Shown here piece after piece: positions 19,201 to 30,254 of a stretch of DNA of 64,000 nt (position 1 is its first letter; each line of letters opens with the position of its first letter). The notes beneath the pieces are model-generated. The model saw nothing but the letters and a program-made list of their open reading frames with translations. It made no database searches and was not told the DNA's origin. Both the position numbers and the translations under genes were made by a program. The DNA lies in the NCBI GenBank assembly GCA_030412805.1, contig JASJFJ010000003.1, positions 744,001 through 808,000 of the forward strand. Direction: 5' to 3'. Source of the stretch: Westerdykella aurantiaca. Lineage: Eukaryota > Ascomycota > Dothideomycetes > Pleosporales > Sporormiaceae.

Positions 19201-21837
19201 ATCCCTTGGAGAGCCAGTTCGAGTCCGCAAGGATAGACTGGAGGTGTCTCTCTAGATCAATAAAGAATCTTGAGCGAGGAACATCGGTCAGCTCCTTCCT
19301 GAGCACCTCGTCGAACGCATTTGCCCAAGAAGTGACGTAGTAACCGCTCAAAGATCGCAGATGTTGGTCGTCCCGATTGGCTCGTGAGCCCTGGGACCCG
19401 AGATAGCTAGGTAATGATTCGAGCACAATGCGGTAAGGACCGTCCACCCCTAGGACGTCTTTGCTATTGATATTGCGTTTGAGTGCATCGTCAGTCAAAG
19501 GAACCAACTTGCTCGCCACTTCAGACTGAGAGACGTCGAGGCCGCGTTTGACATGTCTCAAGCGGACCATCAAATCGATGATTCCAACGCCCATAACTCC
19601 CATGGCTGCGAGCGCCATGTCTGCAGCTTGAACGCCCTTCTCTTTCTGGTTGCGAATAATGTTTAACATGATGCTGAGCAATGACTCGAGGAAGAGGGAT
19701 GCCGCTGGCCATTCGGGGGATCCCAAGACAGTACACAGGTCCTCAATGAAAAGGTCCAGGAGATTGCGAAATGGTTTATCTCCGGATTTGGAGACCTTCT
19801 CCGCTCGGGCGACAAGCGTACTGGCGATATGTCCGGCTGCCTGTCTTGAAGCTATGGCCAATTGTTTTGCCATCTGAATGTTGTTTTCAGGTTTAGTAGC
19901 CGCCTTTGTCCTCTTTGACCGATAATCCGGATCTGAGTCACTCTCATCATCTTCATGGTCTTCATCTGCCTCAGATGGCTCTGGTAAGAGGTTTCCGCTC
20001 TTTGATGAGGCATTGCTGGCAGCGGCCTGAACGATGCGCATGAAAAGAGCTGAGACTAGCATTATTGGCTGTTCACGAGCGGATTTGAAGTGCCTAGCGC
20101 TGGCCCGCTTGTCTGGCAATCTCTCCAAGTTGTTCAGGATTTCGGCAGTGATGGAGAGACGTTGCTCTTGGTGGCTAGTGCAGATTTGCGCCAAAACATC
20201 CATTGCCTTTTGTCGGAACAATTCGAATTTCTGCAATCCTAGGGCCGAATCCGCCTCCTTATCGCTATTCTGAGCAAAAATGACCTCGATCGACAGAGAC
20301 TCAATGGGGCTCAATGTAAATTCGCTCAACTTGATCTTCCCGATCAGACTGGCAATTTGGCTGAGTATGCTCCCACAAAGGCGTTGCAATGGGTATATGT
20401 CGCTGCGATATTGAGTCGCCAAGGCAAACAAGCTCGACGAAGTACCGGCCCGTCTGGATTCCGTGGTTGGAATGATGCACGAGTCCAAGACGAGTTTCAA
20501 CAGACGGGTAACGCCTTGAATGACATCCTCTGAGCAGATTTGACGGTCATCGCAACCCTCAGTCATGGTCTGAAGTACCAACTTGCAAGCCCTCAATCCC
20601 AACTGCCCTCTCGTGAGGCGGTCGACGATGTTCTCCGCATCGATCAATTCGAGATTGAAGGAGAGCTGACTCGTGGTCGCAATTGACGGTTGGCAAAGTG
20701 ACTGGATAGTCAAAACTTGTTGGGCGGGAATAGAAGAAAAACAGCCTAGGTTAACGACTTTTGAGACTGCATCTGAAAGTTTGGCGAGAGTTTCAGCGCG
20801 GATGACGGTGATCTCGCCATCTTCCGTATCGAGCGCCTGGAAGTAATCGGTATCTCCGACTTCTGAGACCTCTTCTAGGAGAGCATTGAGATCGGCCATG
20901 TTCCTATCGGCTATCTCACGCTCGCGAGCACCTAGGTTCGATGATCCGTTGTCTTCCCGCCGTTTCTTTCTCTCAAGCCCATGAGACGACTTGGGTGCAT
21001 CAAAGCGACGATATTCCTCAGCACGGACGCCTCCTTGAAGCGGCTTCACGACCACTGCAGGGCCTGCGCGGAGCGGTGGAGCAGATGTACTGTCCCTCTG
21101 TAGAGAGGGGCGTTGGGCATCACCCGCAGGCTGCACATTAGCAGTGCCATTAGAGGCGAAAGGCTGAGAGTATGGCGCCGGCCGCGAAGCAGTTGGAGGC
21201 GTGGGTTGTCCGTTGGAGGCTCGAGGCTGTTTAGGTTGCTTTGGCGCCGTGTGCCCGGGAGGAATGAAGGAGACATTGGTACTATTTAGCAGCATGCTGG
21301 CAAAGGGACTGAGGGTCGGCCTCGAAGGGACAGAACCATTCGATTGCGTCGTACTATCGCTATTCGAGGAAGACGGCGAAAGAGATGCAGGAGCCTTGAA
21401 TCGACTGAGAGATGTCAGTGAGCTCTCATGGGTGCTGAAGCGGAGCATATCCTACAATTGGCTCAGGTGCTCTGGGGCCAGCAGGCCCTGCAGCTGGCGA
21501 AGAGTATGCTGCGAATGCGGAGACGCCGAGGCTCCCCGTATGTCGTCGTTCAATGTCTGGACAGACCTCCTCACTGTGCTCTGCTGTTCGGGAGTGAGGG
21601 TCGAGGGTGGTGTAGGCGGGTCAGCAGATGGGAAAGGTATGATATCTGACTTGGTTAGAAGACTGACTATAGGTGAGAGGGACCGGACCGCGGATGGTAG
21701 ATGAGAGGTGACTGACCGGAGGAGAAGGGAACCACCGAAGTAAAAGGAGAGTACGGGAGTGCCTCGTCTACGGTCGGCGGCCTAAAGGGCAGGCGCCCTC
21801 TGGCGGAGGGCCAATTGCCATTCTCACCTCCAGACAT
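16214..21837 (-). CDS. SCC2: Sister chromatid cohesion loader SCC2/MIS4/Nipped-B, interrupted by an in-frame TAG
   Basis: Scc2/Mis4 with Scc4/Ssl3 loads cohesin onto chromatin. Exons 21837-21717, 21645-19200 and 19148-16214 give about 1,833 codons, the normal length. Exon 1-2 starts with a conserved ascomycete N-terminus (RLPFRPPTVDEALPYSPFTS, then DIIPFPSADPP after the 71-bp intron). The body is HEAT-repeat-like (e.g. LIGDSSPMVRENALTLVSKCL; YKLHNATDVESRLAAGIITL at the second splice). The tail is Lys/Arg/Ser-rich (KKARRRPSGSKKAKGG). Codon 105 (21454-21452) is TAG, followed in the same frame by GAT ATG, so the conserved N-terminus and body are in one frame but split by a stop. If translation starts at the ATG 21448, about 106 conserved residues are lost. 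It is divergent from RPA12. Confidence 0.88.
21435..21455 (-). other. In-frame stop / candidate 21-nt micro-intron in SCC2
   Basis: The strand reads GTAGGATATGCTCCGCTTCA plus a final G. It begins GT, ends AG, spans the stop and is 21 nt, so removing it keeps the frame and joins HLSQF to THESS. This is far below the usual fungal intron minimum, so a nonsense change, a base error or a downstream start are equally open. Confidence 0.4.
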
Positions 21838-22279
21838 GGTGAGAGTCGATGGTGAAAGCGTGCAGCGGTCGGATTGCCATACACATCGACGCAGAGCAAC
21901 GGTCCTATATTTCCGGAGCCACAGGGAGCGTAATGTTACAGAGGAGGCGGTGACGGTACGTTCATGGCGAAAGGAGGGAGGCCGGGCTGTGGGGAAGCGT
22001 GGGAGCCAGAGAGCGATACCAACAAGAAGGAGCCGTGACGGGACGGAGTGGGAGTGGTGGTTGCCGAATGCGTTCACTCTCACTGGGCCATTCTGTCGCG
22101 CCTGACCGCCTTCAGATTTTGTACTAGCGTCTTGGCACGGCGATCTTCCGCCCGCGCTTTCCCGTGCCAACGTGTGGGTGGGTGGGTGCGTGCGTCTCTT
22201 TTTCTTTCGGTTTCGAAGTGCTGCACTGCAGAACGGTTCTTGAATTGGACATTCTTTCGGCCACTCTGGCTTCACGACA
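21838..22279. promoter_or_regulatory. Divergent promoter SCC2/RPA12
   Basis: 442 bp between the ATGs of SCC2 and RPA12. The run GTGGGTGGGTGCGTGCGT at 22168-22190 is the only striking low-complexity element. Confidence 0.45.
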
Positions 22280-22760
22280 ATGGCCGCGATAGGTTCTCTC
22301 GTCTTCTGCACCGACTGCGGTAATCTTCTGGACGGCAGCGCAGGCAAGCAAAATGCCATTTTGACCTGCCAGGTGTGCGGAGCTTCCTGTAAAGGTATTT
22401 TGGACGCCATCGCACAGCCAACAAATAACAATATGGTGGTTAACATATCCTGGCAGACACTTCGTCCAAGACCATTGTCACTCGGTCAAAGCCTACGGCG
22501 TTCCCCTCAGCCTTGCGCGCAAAACGATCCGAAGTGCAGACCCTCAGCGAAAAAGACATGCAGACACACGCTCTCGTCGACCAGCGCTGCGAGAAGTGCG
22601 GACGTGAACAAGTGCGTTTCTATACGCTACAGCTGCGCAGCGCAGATGAAGGAACCACGGTTTTCTACGAGTGTGACTGTGGTAACAAGTGAGTTTGCTG
22701 AACCCATCCTCCAAATTCCAACACTGACAGCGTTTCCACAGATGGAATGCCAACAACTGA
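22280..22760 (+). CDS. RPA12: DNA-directed RNA polymerase I subunit RPA12 (TFIIS-like zinc ribbon)
   Basis: Three exons, 22280-22394, 22457-22688 and 22742-22760, encode 121 residues (yeast Rpa12 is 125). The subunit supports transcript cleavage and termination by Pol I. The N-terminal zinc ribbon has FCTDCG and CQVCG. The C-terminal ribbon is TFIIS-like with CEKCG, then CDCG at the end. The acidic hairpin expected at the Pol I active site is the segment RSADEGTTVFYEC. The last exon holds only six codons (KWNANN plus stop) after the GTGAGT donor; without it the second ribbon would be truncated after GN. The stop lies 110 bp from the convergent deoxyhypusine hydroxylase stop. Confidence 0.93.
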
Positions 22761-22870
22761 AGAGGGAATATATCATTGATAGTTGTTTTCCTGCCATATA
22801 CCCCAAACGCCATATGTCTACCCAATTACACACAAAGTCTCGTCTATACGGAGTACACAAGTCTTCGTCT

Positions 22871-23919
22871 CTATGCCGCGACCGCCTCCTTCTCCGGAAC
22901 AATCGCATACTCCGCTTCCCCATTCTTCTCGAACTCAGCCATGTCAAGCGCCACTATCACGCTCTCCCGGACCACTTGCTCCGGGTCATTCAGGAATCCT
23001 TTGAGGATATCCTCCACGCCCTCCTCGTCTCCAAGGCTTCCCAGTGCCTCCGCGGCTTCGTGCCGCACCATACTTGCCTCCTTCGTATTACTCAAAGTTT
23101 CGACGAGACTGGGAATGGATGCGGGGTGCGACAGTTGGCCGAATACAAATGCGATCTCGTGGCGGAAGAGCGCAGACGGGTCGCACAGGCCACGAGCAAG
23201 AGCCTGGATGGCGGGGACAGCCGTGGGAAGATCTGGTGGTGAGGATAGGTCGCGCAAGGCGAACATGGCCCTGTAGCGCTGGAATAGCGGTAGAGAGGTG
23301 TCCAGGAGCGCCTTCTCCAGCTCTTTGATGGTCGGAGCCTGAGAGGCTTGTGGTAGCGGCGGGGCGGGATCTATTGAGGCGAAGTCGCTGGACCAATGTT
23401 AATGAATTCGGTAATATACACTAACTCAGGATCATACCTCTGTTTCAACTGCTCTTGTTTCCTCTGTACACCGTGCTCCCACTCAATCCGGTCGACAGCA
23501 ATGTCACAAGTCTCCCGAACGACATCCACCTCCTTCGTATCATCCCTCAACTCCTTCAACAGAGGCAAACTGCCCATATCCCCCAACGCGCCAAGGGCTT
23601 CTGCAGCTTCGTGCCTGCACATGGCATCTTCCTCCTTGTTCTCCAAGACCTGTCGCAACGGGACGACGGCAGCGTCGTGACGGGACTGCCCTAGACAGTA
23701 TGCCAGCTCATGCTTCAGCAGTGCTGACGGCGAGGCGAATGCTGCGGCAATAGCTTCAATGGCAGGCACCGTCTGTTCGGTCGGGGGCTTCAGAGAGGCG
23801 AGGTACTTGAGGGAGAAGAGTGCTCGGAAGCGCCGCGCGAGAGGTTCCTGCTCCGATGTGAGGATGTTTCGCAAGGCCGTGACTTGCGAGTCAACCGAGG
23901 TAGAATCGCCGGCGGTCAT
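22871..23919 (-). CDS. LIA1: Deoxyhypusine hydroxylase (HEAT-repeat di-iron enzyme)
   Basis: Two exons, 23919-23438 and 23387-22871 (50-bp intron), encode 332 residues, the family length. The enzyme hydroxylates deoxyhypusine on eIF5A to give hypusine, the last step of that modification. It is built of two sets of four HEAT-like repeats. The four iron-ligand His-Glu pairs are visible: HELAYCLGQ and HEAAEALGAL in the N-terminal half, HEIAFVFGQ and HEAAEALGSL in the C-terminal half. The linker between halves is the acidic/Pro-rich segment after QLKQSDFASIDPAPP, across the splice. It is convergent with RPA12 and divergent from the next gene. Confidence 0.95.
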
Positions 23920-24385
23920 GGTGGTATGTTAAATGATCCAATATGGTCGTAGCGAAACTGGATCTTGCTGGAGAATAGACTTGGGCTCGCTCGGGTGCTC
24001 CTCCTGGACGCGACTACCACTTTGAAATTTTTGGCGGGGTTCATTCTGGTCAGACAGGGATAACCCCGCCATTATGCGGATCAGATAAAGTGAGTCATGT
24101 GACAACGCATTAACGTCCAGCCACGTCCAGCCTCACCCTCACCGCCCAAATCTCCTGTTTCACCTTCACCCTCGACCGCGTGAATTATGATTTTGCGTGT
24201 TCCGTTCACTGTGAAGCATTCCAGACGTCTTCTTACCACTCCAACAGCTTAACTTTCGTCCATCCCTCCGTCCTTCTCTCAGCCACTTCTGCGCCAACTT
24301 TCTTTCATTCGCGACGCGACCAGCGCACGGGCTGCCTTCTTTGTCTCGAAATCCTTTTCTTTACCCTTTGACGAGGAACTTCACC
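23920..24385. promoter_or_regulatory. Divergent promoter, deoxyhypusine hydroxylase / unknown gene
   Basis: 466 bp, pyrimidine-rich on the plus strand towards the 3' end. ACGTCCAGCC is directly repeated near 24113-24133. Confidence 0.45.
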
Positions 24386-25681
24386 ATGGCACTTATACGT
24401 GACATCTCCGACAGATTCTGGAGCTATGTCAGTCCGCGCAAGACGCAACAAAAACGTGACAAGGAGTTCAAGATCAAAGTTCCCCCCCTTACGCGACCCA
24501 TGAAGCCGGTTCCACAAATCAAGATAAACGAAACGCCCGTGACGAAAGAGATGAGCCCAGATACCCTGTTCAAACGATGGAAAATCATGACTCCAAGCCC
24601 GAGAGAGCTGAAGAACTACAGCTCGCCTGACATGATTTCACCTTCCCCACCGTCGTCGCTTGAGCGCCCTTATACCGACTTCGAGGGCGATACTCTGATC
24701 GACAATATCGCGCAAACGCTCAACTCGGACCCCGCCGAAGAGTGGGATGCAAATGAGGAGACCTACGTTCTTGACGAGGCACGATATTTGGAAAGGCGCA
24801 AGGAACAAGATGCTGAGGTGGAGCGTGGGCGGCGCGAGCGCCAGGGCCACGAGCTACGTGCTGCTGGGTGGACCGAAGACGCGATTTTCCTTTTCCAGAA
24901 GCTTGGGATGCGCGGATTCGAGCCCTTGCTGCCTTCTGCGTGGTTCGAAGACTTCCCCATGCTGCCAGCAGATTTGTTTACCCGGAATATTGATAAAGCG
25001 TTCGTCAAGCCAAGCTCACCGGAGGTCGAATATCACGGTATGTATTGTCGCCACTATATGGGCCGTCTTGGAGCTAACGTTTTTCCAGCCTTTAGAGCCC
25101 TGGACGAGCTTTTGGGCCTCGGCGGTCGTGTTCGAGACGCAGTTCTCCAGAAGGCCCCTATTCGCACTGCCGAGAAGCAGATTCGGGCCGCCGTCCTAAA
25201 ATACAACAAGTGGGCACTCCGAGATGGCAAGGTTGAGAAGATTTGGAGAGACTCATCTCTCTTCGACATCATCAGCGTCCCCAAGCACATCAGCGCGAGC
25301 GTTGCCGAGGCAAAGATGCTCCGGAAGCTCAAGAGACGTGCGGAGCTCTGGCGCAAAGGCTTCGACGAGAGAAGACTCCAGAAGAGCAGCATTAAGAATG
25401 GGAAGGATGTACTGAAACTCGGCGATGATCCAGAACTTCCAACCCTCTACGGTGTTGTTGCCTGCCACACCGTTATGGCCTTCGTCAGCTATGACGCCCA
25501 AGCGACCATTCCCCTTCTCCGAACCGTCGCTATGTTCGATCTTGGTCAAGAGGGTTACGATGTCTGGAATTCACTCGCCATCGCCATATTCATTATCCAC
25601 TGTCGCAACCGTCTGTTGGAGCTACGGGACTCACTTCCCGACCCAGAACTATCCAGCACGGAGAGTGATCCCGATGCGTAA
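24386..25681 (+). CDS. Conserved-looking protein of unknown function
   Basis: I do not recognise this family. Two exons, 24386-25037 and 25089-25681, give 414 residues. The 51-bp intron (GTATGT...GCTAAC...CCAG) is a multiple of three and free of stops, so the unspliced frame also reads through. The start is set at ATG 24386 (context TTCACCATGG) and not the in-frame ATG 24341. Residues 1-130 are basic then Ser/Pro-rich (VPPLTRPMKPVP, TPSPRELKNYSSP). A charged helix, probably coiled-coil, spans about 145-175 (EARYLERRKEQDAEVERGRR). A globular C-terminal half contains FRALDELLGLGGRVRDAV and a hydrophobic segment WNSLAIAIFIIHCRNRLLEL. The acidic tail is SSTESDPDA. No signal peptide or clear membrane topology. 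Confidence 0.7.
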   Translation: MALIRDISDRFWSYVSPRKTQQKRDKEFKIKVPPLTRPMKPVPQIKINETPVTKEMSPDTLFKRWKIMTPSPRELKNYSSPDMISPSPPSSLERPYTDFEGDTLIDNIAQTLNSDPAEEWDANEETYVLDEARYLERRKEQDAEVERGRRERQGHELRAAGWTEDAIFLFQKLGMRGFEPLLPSAWFEDFPMLPADLFTRNIDKAFVKPSSPEVEYHGMYCRHYMGRLGANVFPAFRALDELLGLGGRVRDAVLQKAPIRTAEKQIRAAVLKYNKWALRDGKVEKIWRDSSLFDIISVPKHISASVAEAKMLRKLKRRAELWRKGFDERRLQKSSIKNGKDVLKLGDDPELPTLYGVVACHTVMAFVSYDAQATIPLLRTVAMFDLGQEGYDVWNSLAIAIFIIHCRNRLLELRDSLPDPELSSTESDPDA

Positions 25682-26138
25682 TCAGAGAAAACTTCCCACA
25701 ACACCGGATAACCGAAACGGCCGCGGTCACGAATTGCATCATTGGGAGGAGGACCACGAGTCCTATGCACTTGTTTCTGGGTTCAAGCATTAGCGGGAGT
25801 TGCGTTCTATATCCTATACCCCTTTACCCTATGTTTTCCTTTGTTCCCTAGGTCTTTTGGTGAGCGGAATTGTGCACAATCTCAGGAGAGTCCGGTGGAC
25901 TCGTAATTCTCACTTGCTTTCTTGTTATTATGGCGTTAGGGTGGAGTCAAACTGCAATTCGGTAATGGGAGTTGTGTCAATACCGAAGGGTCCTTCTCCA
26001 ATATTGTATCTACGTAAATACGCAGCCATGAACACACACCTGATAGTCTCACGCTTCTACCATCCTGCCACCTCACCCTCGCGGTTCTTTGAATTCCCCC
26101 AGCGCCCTCAACCATAACTTAAAAGTCATACTACTCAC
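25682..26138. other. Intergenic region, convergent 3' flanks
   Basis: No gene is seen. The region lies between convergent stops and should hold both 3' UTRs and terminators. Confidence 0.5.
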
Positions 26139-26927
26139 TCACTCATACTCTCCCCTTCCAATCTTCTCAGCCTCCTCCCCCACCCTCTCCACCACCTTCC
26201 TCATCAACCCAGGCCCCACACTGATTCTCGCCACGCCCACTTCGCCCAACTCCCTCACACTCACTCCCCCCAACCCCTTCCTCTTCAACGAAACATTCAA
26301 CCTCCCACCAAACGCCTCCGACAACCTCTCCACCTCCTGCCTCGTAGTCCCTCCCCGGTTCTGCCCTCCCCAAACAAAAACATTCCACGCCCCAGCCTCC
26401 AAATACCTCTTCCCCCTCGCAATCGCCTCGTCGACACTACCACCGTAGAGCAGGACGTCGGTCCGCGCATTGATGACGAAGTCAGGCACGCCTTGTTCCG
26501 CCGCTACTTTCAACACCCGTTCGATCCTGTCCACCGCAACATCAACATCATACAGCTCGCCGACCTCCCGCCCAAAGCCCTCGAGATTAACACCCACCAC
26601 CCCCGCCTGAATCGCCTCCCTGATCCCTTCCTCCAGCCGATCCCCGTACCCGTCCTGGAAATCCGCCGTGAAGGGTAAGTCGTGCTTGCTCGCCACGCGG
26701 CCTATGGCGCGGATGTTGCTGAGGTTGAGGTCGAGGGTGAGGTCGTCGTCGTCCAGGCCGTGGGTTGCGGCTACGGCGAAGGAGGCGCTGGCGAGCGCGG
26801 AGGTGGTGGGGAGGGAGGCGATGGCGGACGCGGAGATGGCGTCCCAGATGTTGGTTAGGAGGAGGGGGTTGCCCGGTTCGTGCAGGGCGCGGAGACGGAG
26901 GGCGAGTGTGTTTTGGGGTGAAGCCAT
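26139..26927 (-). CDS. Isocitrate lyase / PEP phosphomutase superfamily protein
   Basis: 262 residues, single exon. A (beta/alpha)8 enzyme of the PEP-mutase/isocitrate-lyase superfamily, whose members make or break C-C or C-P bonds next to a carboxylate with bound Mg2+. Visible features are the N-terminal NIWDAISASAIAS, LPFTADFQDGYGD (Mg2+-binding strand; many members have AD.E.GYG, here Gln-Asp), GVVGVNLEG and DFVINARTDVLL. The C-terminus is a GGVSVRELGEVGVARISVGP barrel closure. The isocitrate-lyase catalytic KKCGH motif is absent, so it is not a glyoxylate-cycle lyase. The substrate is unknown; a phosphonopyruvate, oxaloacetate or 2-methylisocitrate-type reaction are options. Confidence 0.85.
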   Translation of the reverse strand: MASPQNTLALRLRALHEPGNPLLLTNIWDAISASAIASLPTTSALASASFAVAATHGLDDDDLTLDLNLSNIRAIGRVASKHDLPFTADFQDGYGDRLEEGIREAIQAGVVGVNLEGFGREVGELYDVDVAVDRIERVLKVAAEQGVPDFVINARTDVLLYGGSVDEAIARGKRYLEAGAWNVFVWGGQNRGGTTRQEVERLSEAFGGRLNVSLKRKGLGGVSVRELGEVGVARISVGPGLMRKVVERVGEEAEKIGRGEYE

Positions 26928-28088
26928 TTTAGGGAATTAGGTGGGATTAGGGAGAGGGGGGTTAATAGAAAGGTTTGGACTGAGAAGAACTGCGGACGAG
27001 TGAGAAGTGGTGCACGGAAGCTGTATATAGTTTTGGTGTAAGTATTGTTGGAGCTTTGGAGAATACTGGTGAATAGACTCTACTACGTACTGCACAAGGA
27101 ACATCCAGCACTTTATATCTCCAACCTATCCATTCCACAATCCTGACTCATCAAATCGATTTCTAGACACTACACCCTACCGTTCGCGTATATAAACATT
27201 CGCCAACATTGCTTTTGAATATAGCCAATCGGCCTTGAGCCCCGCACTTCATTTCTAGCCCCATTTGCCCACAAGCCGTGGATAGGCGGACCTAACAGCG
27301 ACAGGAACTGAACATATGCAATGTCGGGACGCAGCCGAGACAAGAAATATATACGAGCTATACGTCCTGGGAGCAGCATGTCGTGACAACTCAAGAACGT
27401 GTATGTGTGGGTTGTAGGCGGATACGAAAGGAAAGTTCGCGGTCAGATTGTGCTTGTAGCGGCTGCCCAGGGAAGAGAGAATAATAAGATGGCCCTATCA
27501 AGTTTACCCTCGTAGTCTCCACCCTCGTAGTCTCCATACTCTACAACCAGTAATGAGGCAGAAAGCATGTCGTTACTTCTTTACTGGACTCTTGGACTTT
27601 ACTTTCCAACCATACCACCCATTCGACTGTCAGCAGCTTGATCTGTACTGGTTTCAATGGTCACATAATACTGAAGTGGAGCGAGTATGGATGTTTGCAA
27701 AAGTCCGTTGTGATCATTAAATTACACATTGATATCCCCACGATTAGAAGCCTCGTAAACTGCATCCTCACTTTCAACGTGGTATGCAGTATCGGCTCCT
27801 GAAATATCAACTCGCATCGAATGTGGTGATGGTACAAATCGTTACGCTGAAAGACGCAGTACCATTAACCATGCACAAAATCCATAGAAACCAGATGCAT
27901 GCCGAATGGAAGAAACCGCCAAATGCAACAATGCCTGGGTATCTCATGGAGAGGAAAACTTTGAAATGCAGAAGGAATCGACATGGGTATCGTGAATCTT
28001 CCAGCGCCATGTGTCCGGCTCGCACTGGAACACGTAGAGAAATCTTTTGGAACGGTGCGGGACCGTTGCCCGAACAGCAGACTGCGCT
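26928..28088. other. Intergenic region, about 1.2 kb
   Basis: No supported gene; the longest open frames (27784-28092 plus, 27170-27394 minus) show no domain. A perfect two-copy 15-bp tandem repeat (unit ACCCTCGTAGTCTCC) sits at 27506-27535. Confidence 0.45.
27506..27535. repeat. 15-bp tandem direct repeat, two copies
   Basis: Two adjacent perfect copies of ACCCTCGTAGTCTCC, 27506-27520 and 27521-27535. Confidence 0.85.
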
Positions 28089-30254
28089 TTAATGCCAAGC
28101 GCGACCGTCGTACTGCAGACCGCTTCGAGTGTACCTGCCATCCTCTACGACATCAGATCGGGGTCGAGGACCTCCGGGCTCGATATAGCCATATGAGGGG
28201 ACAGCAGGCCGTTCAAGGGTCCTGTAGAGGGGTGGAGGGGGTGGATAAGCGTGAACAGGTGGGGCGCGAGAGTAAAGAGGGTTAACATGCGCCGTACTTT
28301 GCGGCAGTGGGGCAGCATAAACCTGTCTAGGCCTCTCCTCTGTGTATCTCACAGGATATGAAGGCATATAGCTCCTGCCGCCGTTAGGTACCAAGGTAGA
28401 TCTGCGATCAGCAAGAACAGGCTCGGGACGAAGCACTGTCCCACTCGACAGCTGCGGTTCATGTCGTGACATGGGGATGCGATCCAAATGGTCCTGATCA
28501 TATCGGTTCTTCGATGGTTCTAGCGTACGCCTAGGTGAATTGAGGACTCCAGACTCACGTTCAATGGATGGAAGCACGACATGGTCTCCGGATGATCGGC
28601 GGGAGAGAGTAGGTTTGTCGACCTGGGCCTTGTCAATTGAACTGAGACGCGAAGGAGCATATACGTATCCATCGCGATTGTGCGAAGATGTTATGTTGGA
28701 CAATTCGTCACGGCGCGTAATCGGTGGATGTTGTTCGTGAGTGTCGATTGGTTGAAGCTGTGAATGTTAGGCACGTCTACAGAAGGGGAAGGTCTTGGAG
28801 TTGTCTCCGCTGTCATTTGCAAACTCACGTTGTATAGACGTCCGTCTTTGTCGCGGAAATATCGGGTAGGTGGAGCCGGTCGTATAACTCTGTCAGGTTC
28901 GTATATGGAGCGTCTAGCACAGTTAGGCTGAATGTCATTACAAAGATGATAGCGAAGGACGCACAATGTTGATGCTGAGCGACTTGTAGTCTCGTACGCC
29001 CCTCTGTAATGGGCTACTGGGGCTTGTGTTGGAGCCATATATGACTCGTTCGTTTCAGATGCTCGAGCGGGAGCGGGAGCACGAACATGCGCGCTTGAGA
29101 TTCTCTCGTATCCGCGAACGACATCAGGATAGGTTTCGGGCCCAAGTTCGCGAACGCTCGCCCGGCTAGAAATTATTTCAAGGCTATCTTCTCGCTCGTC
29201 GAGAGTCGAAGATGTGACGTCACTAACGTCGCTATCTTCGTCGTCGTCATCATCAAGGACAATGACTTCGCGGAATGTTTCTTCCAGCTCTTGATCGTCG
29301 CCTTCACCACGCCACTCCTTAAGTTTAGCGTATGAAATGGGTTGCGACTTTTGTCGAGCCTCGATCCAACCGACACCGTTCTTCAAGTCTTGATCGTAGT
29401 TGGTATACTGGTGGCGGATGAAAGCACCTACAGCAAGCTGCACTCTCCGGGCTAACGTGAGGTCCTTGGCGTTACCTACTCTGTTGGTTCCCTAAAAAGA
29501 TCAGTGGTGATTCTCATATTCTCAAGGGTTGCATTTACCTCCTCAAAGGCGTGGGTGACGATTGACTCAAGATCTGCTTCTGGGATCTTGGGGAACACTT
29601 CTAGGATCGCACTGCGGATTTGGTCTTTCGTCTGCTTCTCCGTAGCCGGCTGTCCATGAAGCAGCATGCGCTCGCCATAATGATGAAGACTTCTCGCTAA
29701 TGCTGTGGTCTCGTAGTTGGTACGGATTTTTCGAAAACCTCCTTTGCGATTCCATTCGTAGCCCAGAAATTGGCAAGCTTTATCGACCACCTCATCCGGA
29801 AAGTGATGTCCGATGCGCTGAGTATCTATGCGCAAAGGATCCGAGTTGCCATCGCGATTAGTTTGTACCTTGGATTTGGGTGGCTTTGGTCTGGCCTGAC
29901 GATCTTGTTAGGATTGACGTGGAGGAGCAATCGGCATTCCGCTTACCGAAACAATGTGGGCTACAAGATTTCTTTTCCTGCATTGATCTTTGCAGTATTC
30001 GGTGAGCTCACGATCCCCAAGCGGAACAAAGGTATACCCAAGGGGTGCGTTTGCGCTGTATGCCATCTATAACGTATCAGTCTGTACCAACCGTCCGTCA
30101 CGAGGGTGCTGCCTACGATAGAGTGGAATTTCTTCTTTTCCTGCGTTACCATCTCCAAGACAACCTTGTAGGGCTTCTTCTTGCGTGCTGCCCGGGGCCG
30201 ATCAAGGATGGAGGGGCCATGAGCATCCCTGTGGGTTGGATTGACGCGCACCAT
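28089..30254 (-). CDS. DUF2293 domain protein
   Basis: Six exons fit: 30254-30117, 30066-29947, 29895-29539, 29491-28965, 28913-28829 and 28757-28089, giving 631 residues in consistent phase. Conserved fungal DUF2293 features are the start RVNPTHRDAHGPSILDRP, the basic stretch AARKKKPYKVVLE, APLGYTFVPLGDRELT, the segment RIGHHFPDEVVDKACQFLG, the DUF2293 core (KDQIRSAILEVFPKIPEADL) and LARRVQLAVGAFIRHQYTNY. After a highly acidic run (VLDDDDDEDSD) the C-terminal 300 residues are disordered and Arg/Pro/Tyr-rich. The function of the family is not known to me. The 51-bp intron 28914-28964 is a stop-free multiple of three, so retention would insert 17 residues. It is divergent from the DUF1763 gene. 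Confidence 0.85.

Noticed and set aside
28089..28703. Separate small protein at the end of the DUF2293 gene
   Set aside because: It begins with TTG and is joined to the DUF2293 exons by a consensus GTGAGT...CACAG intron in matching phase.
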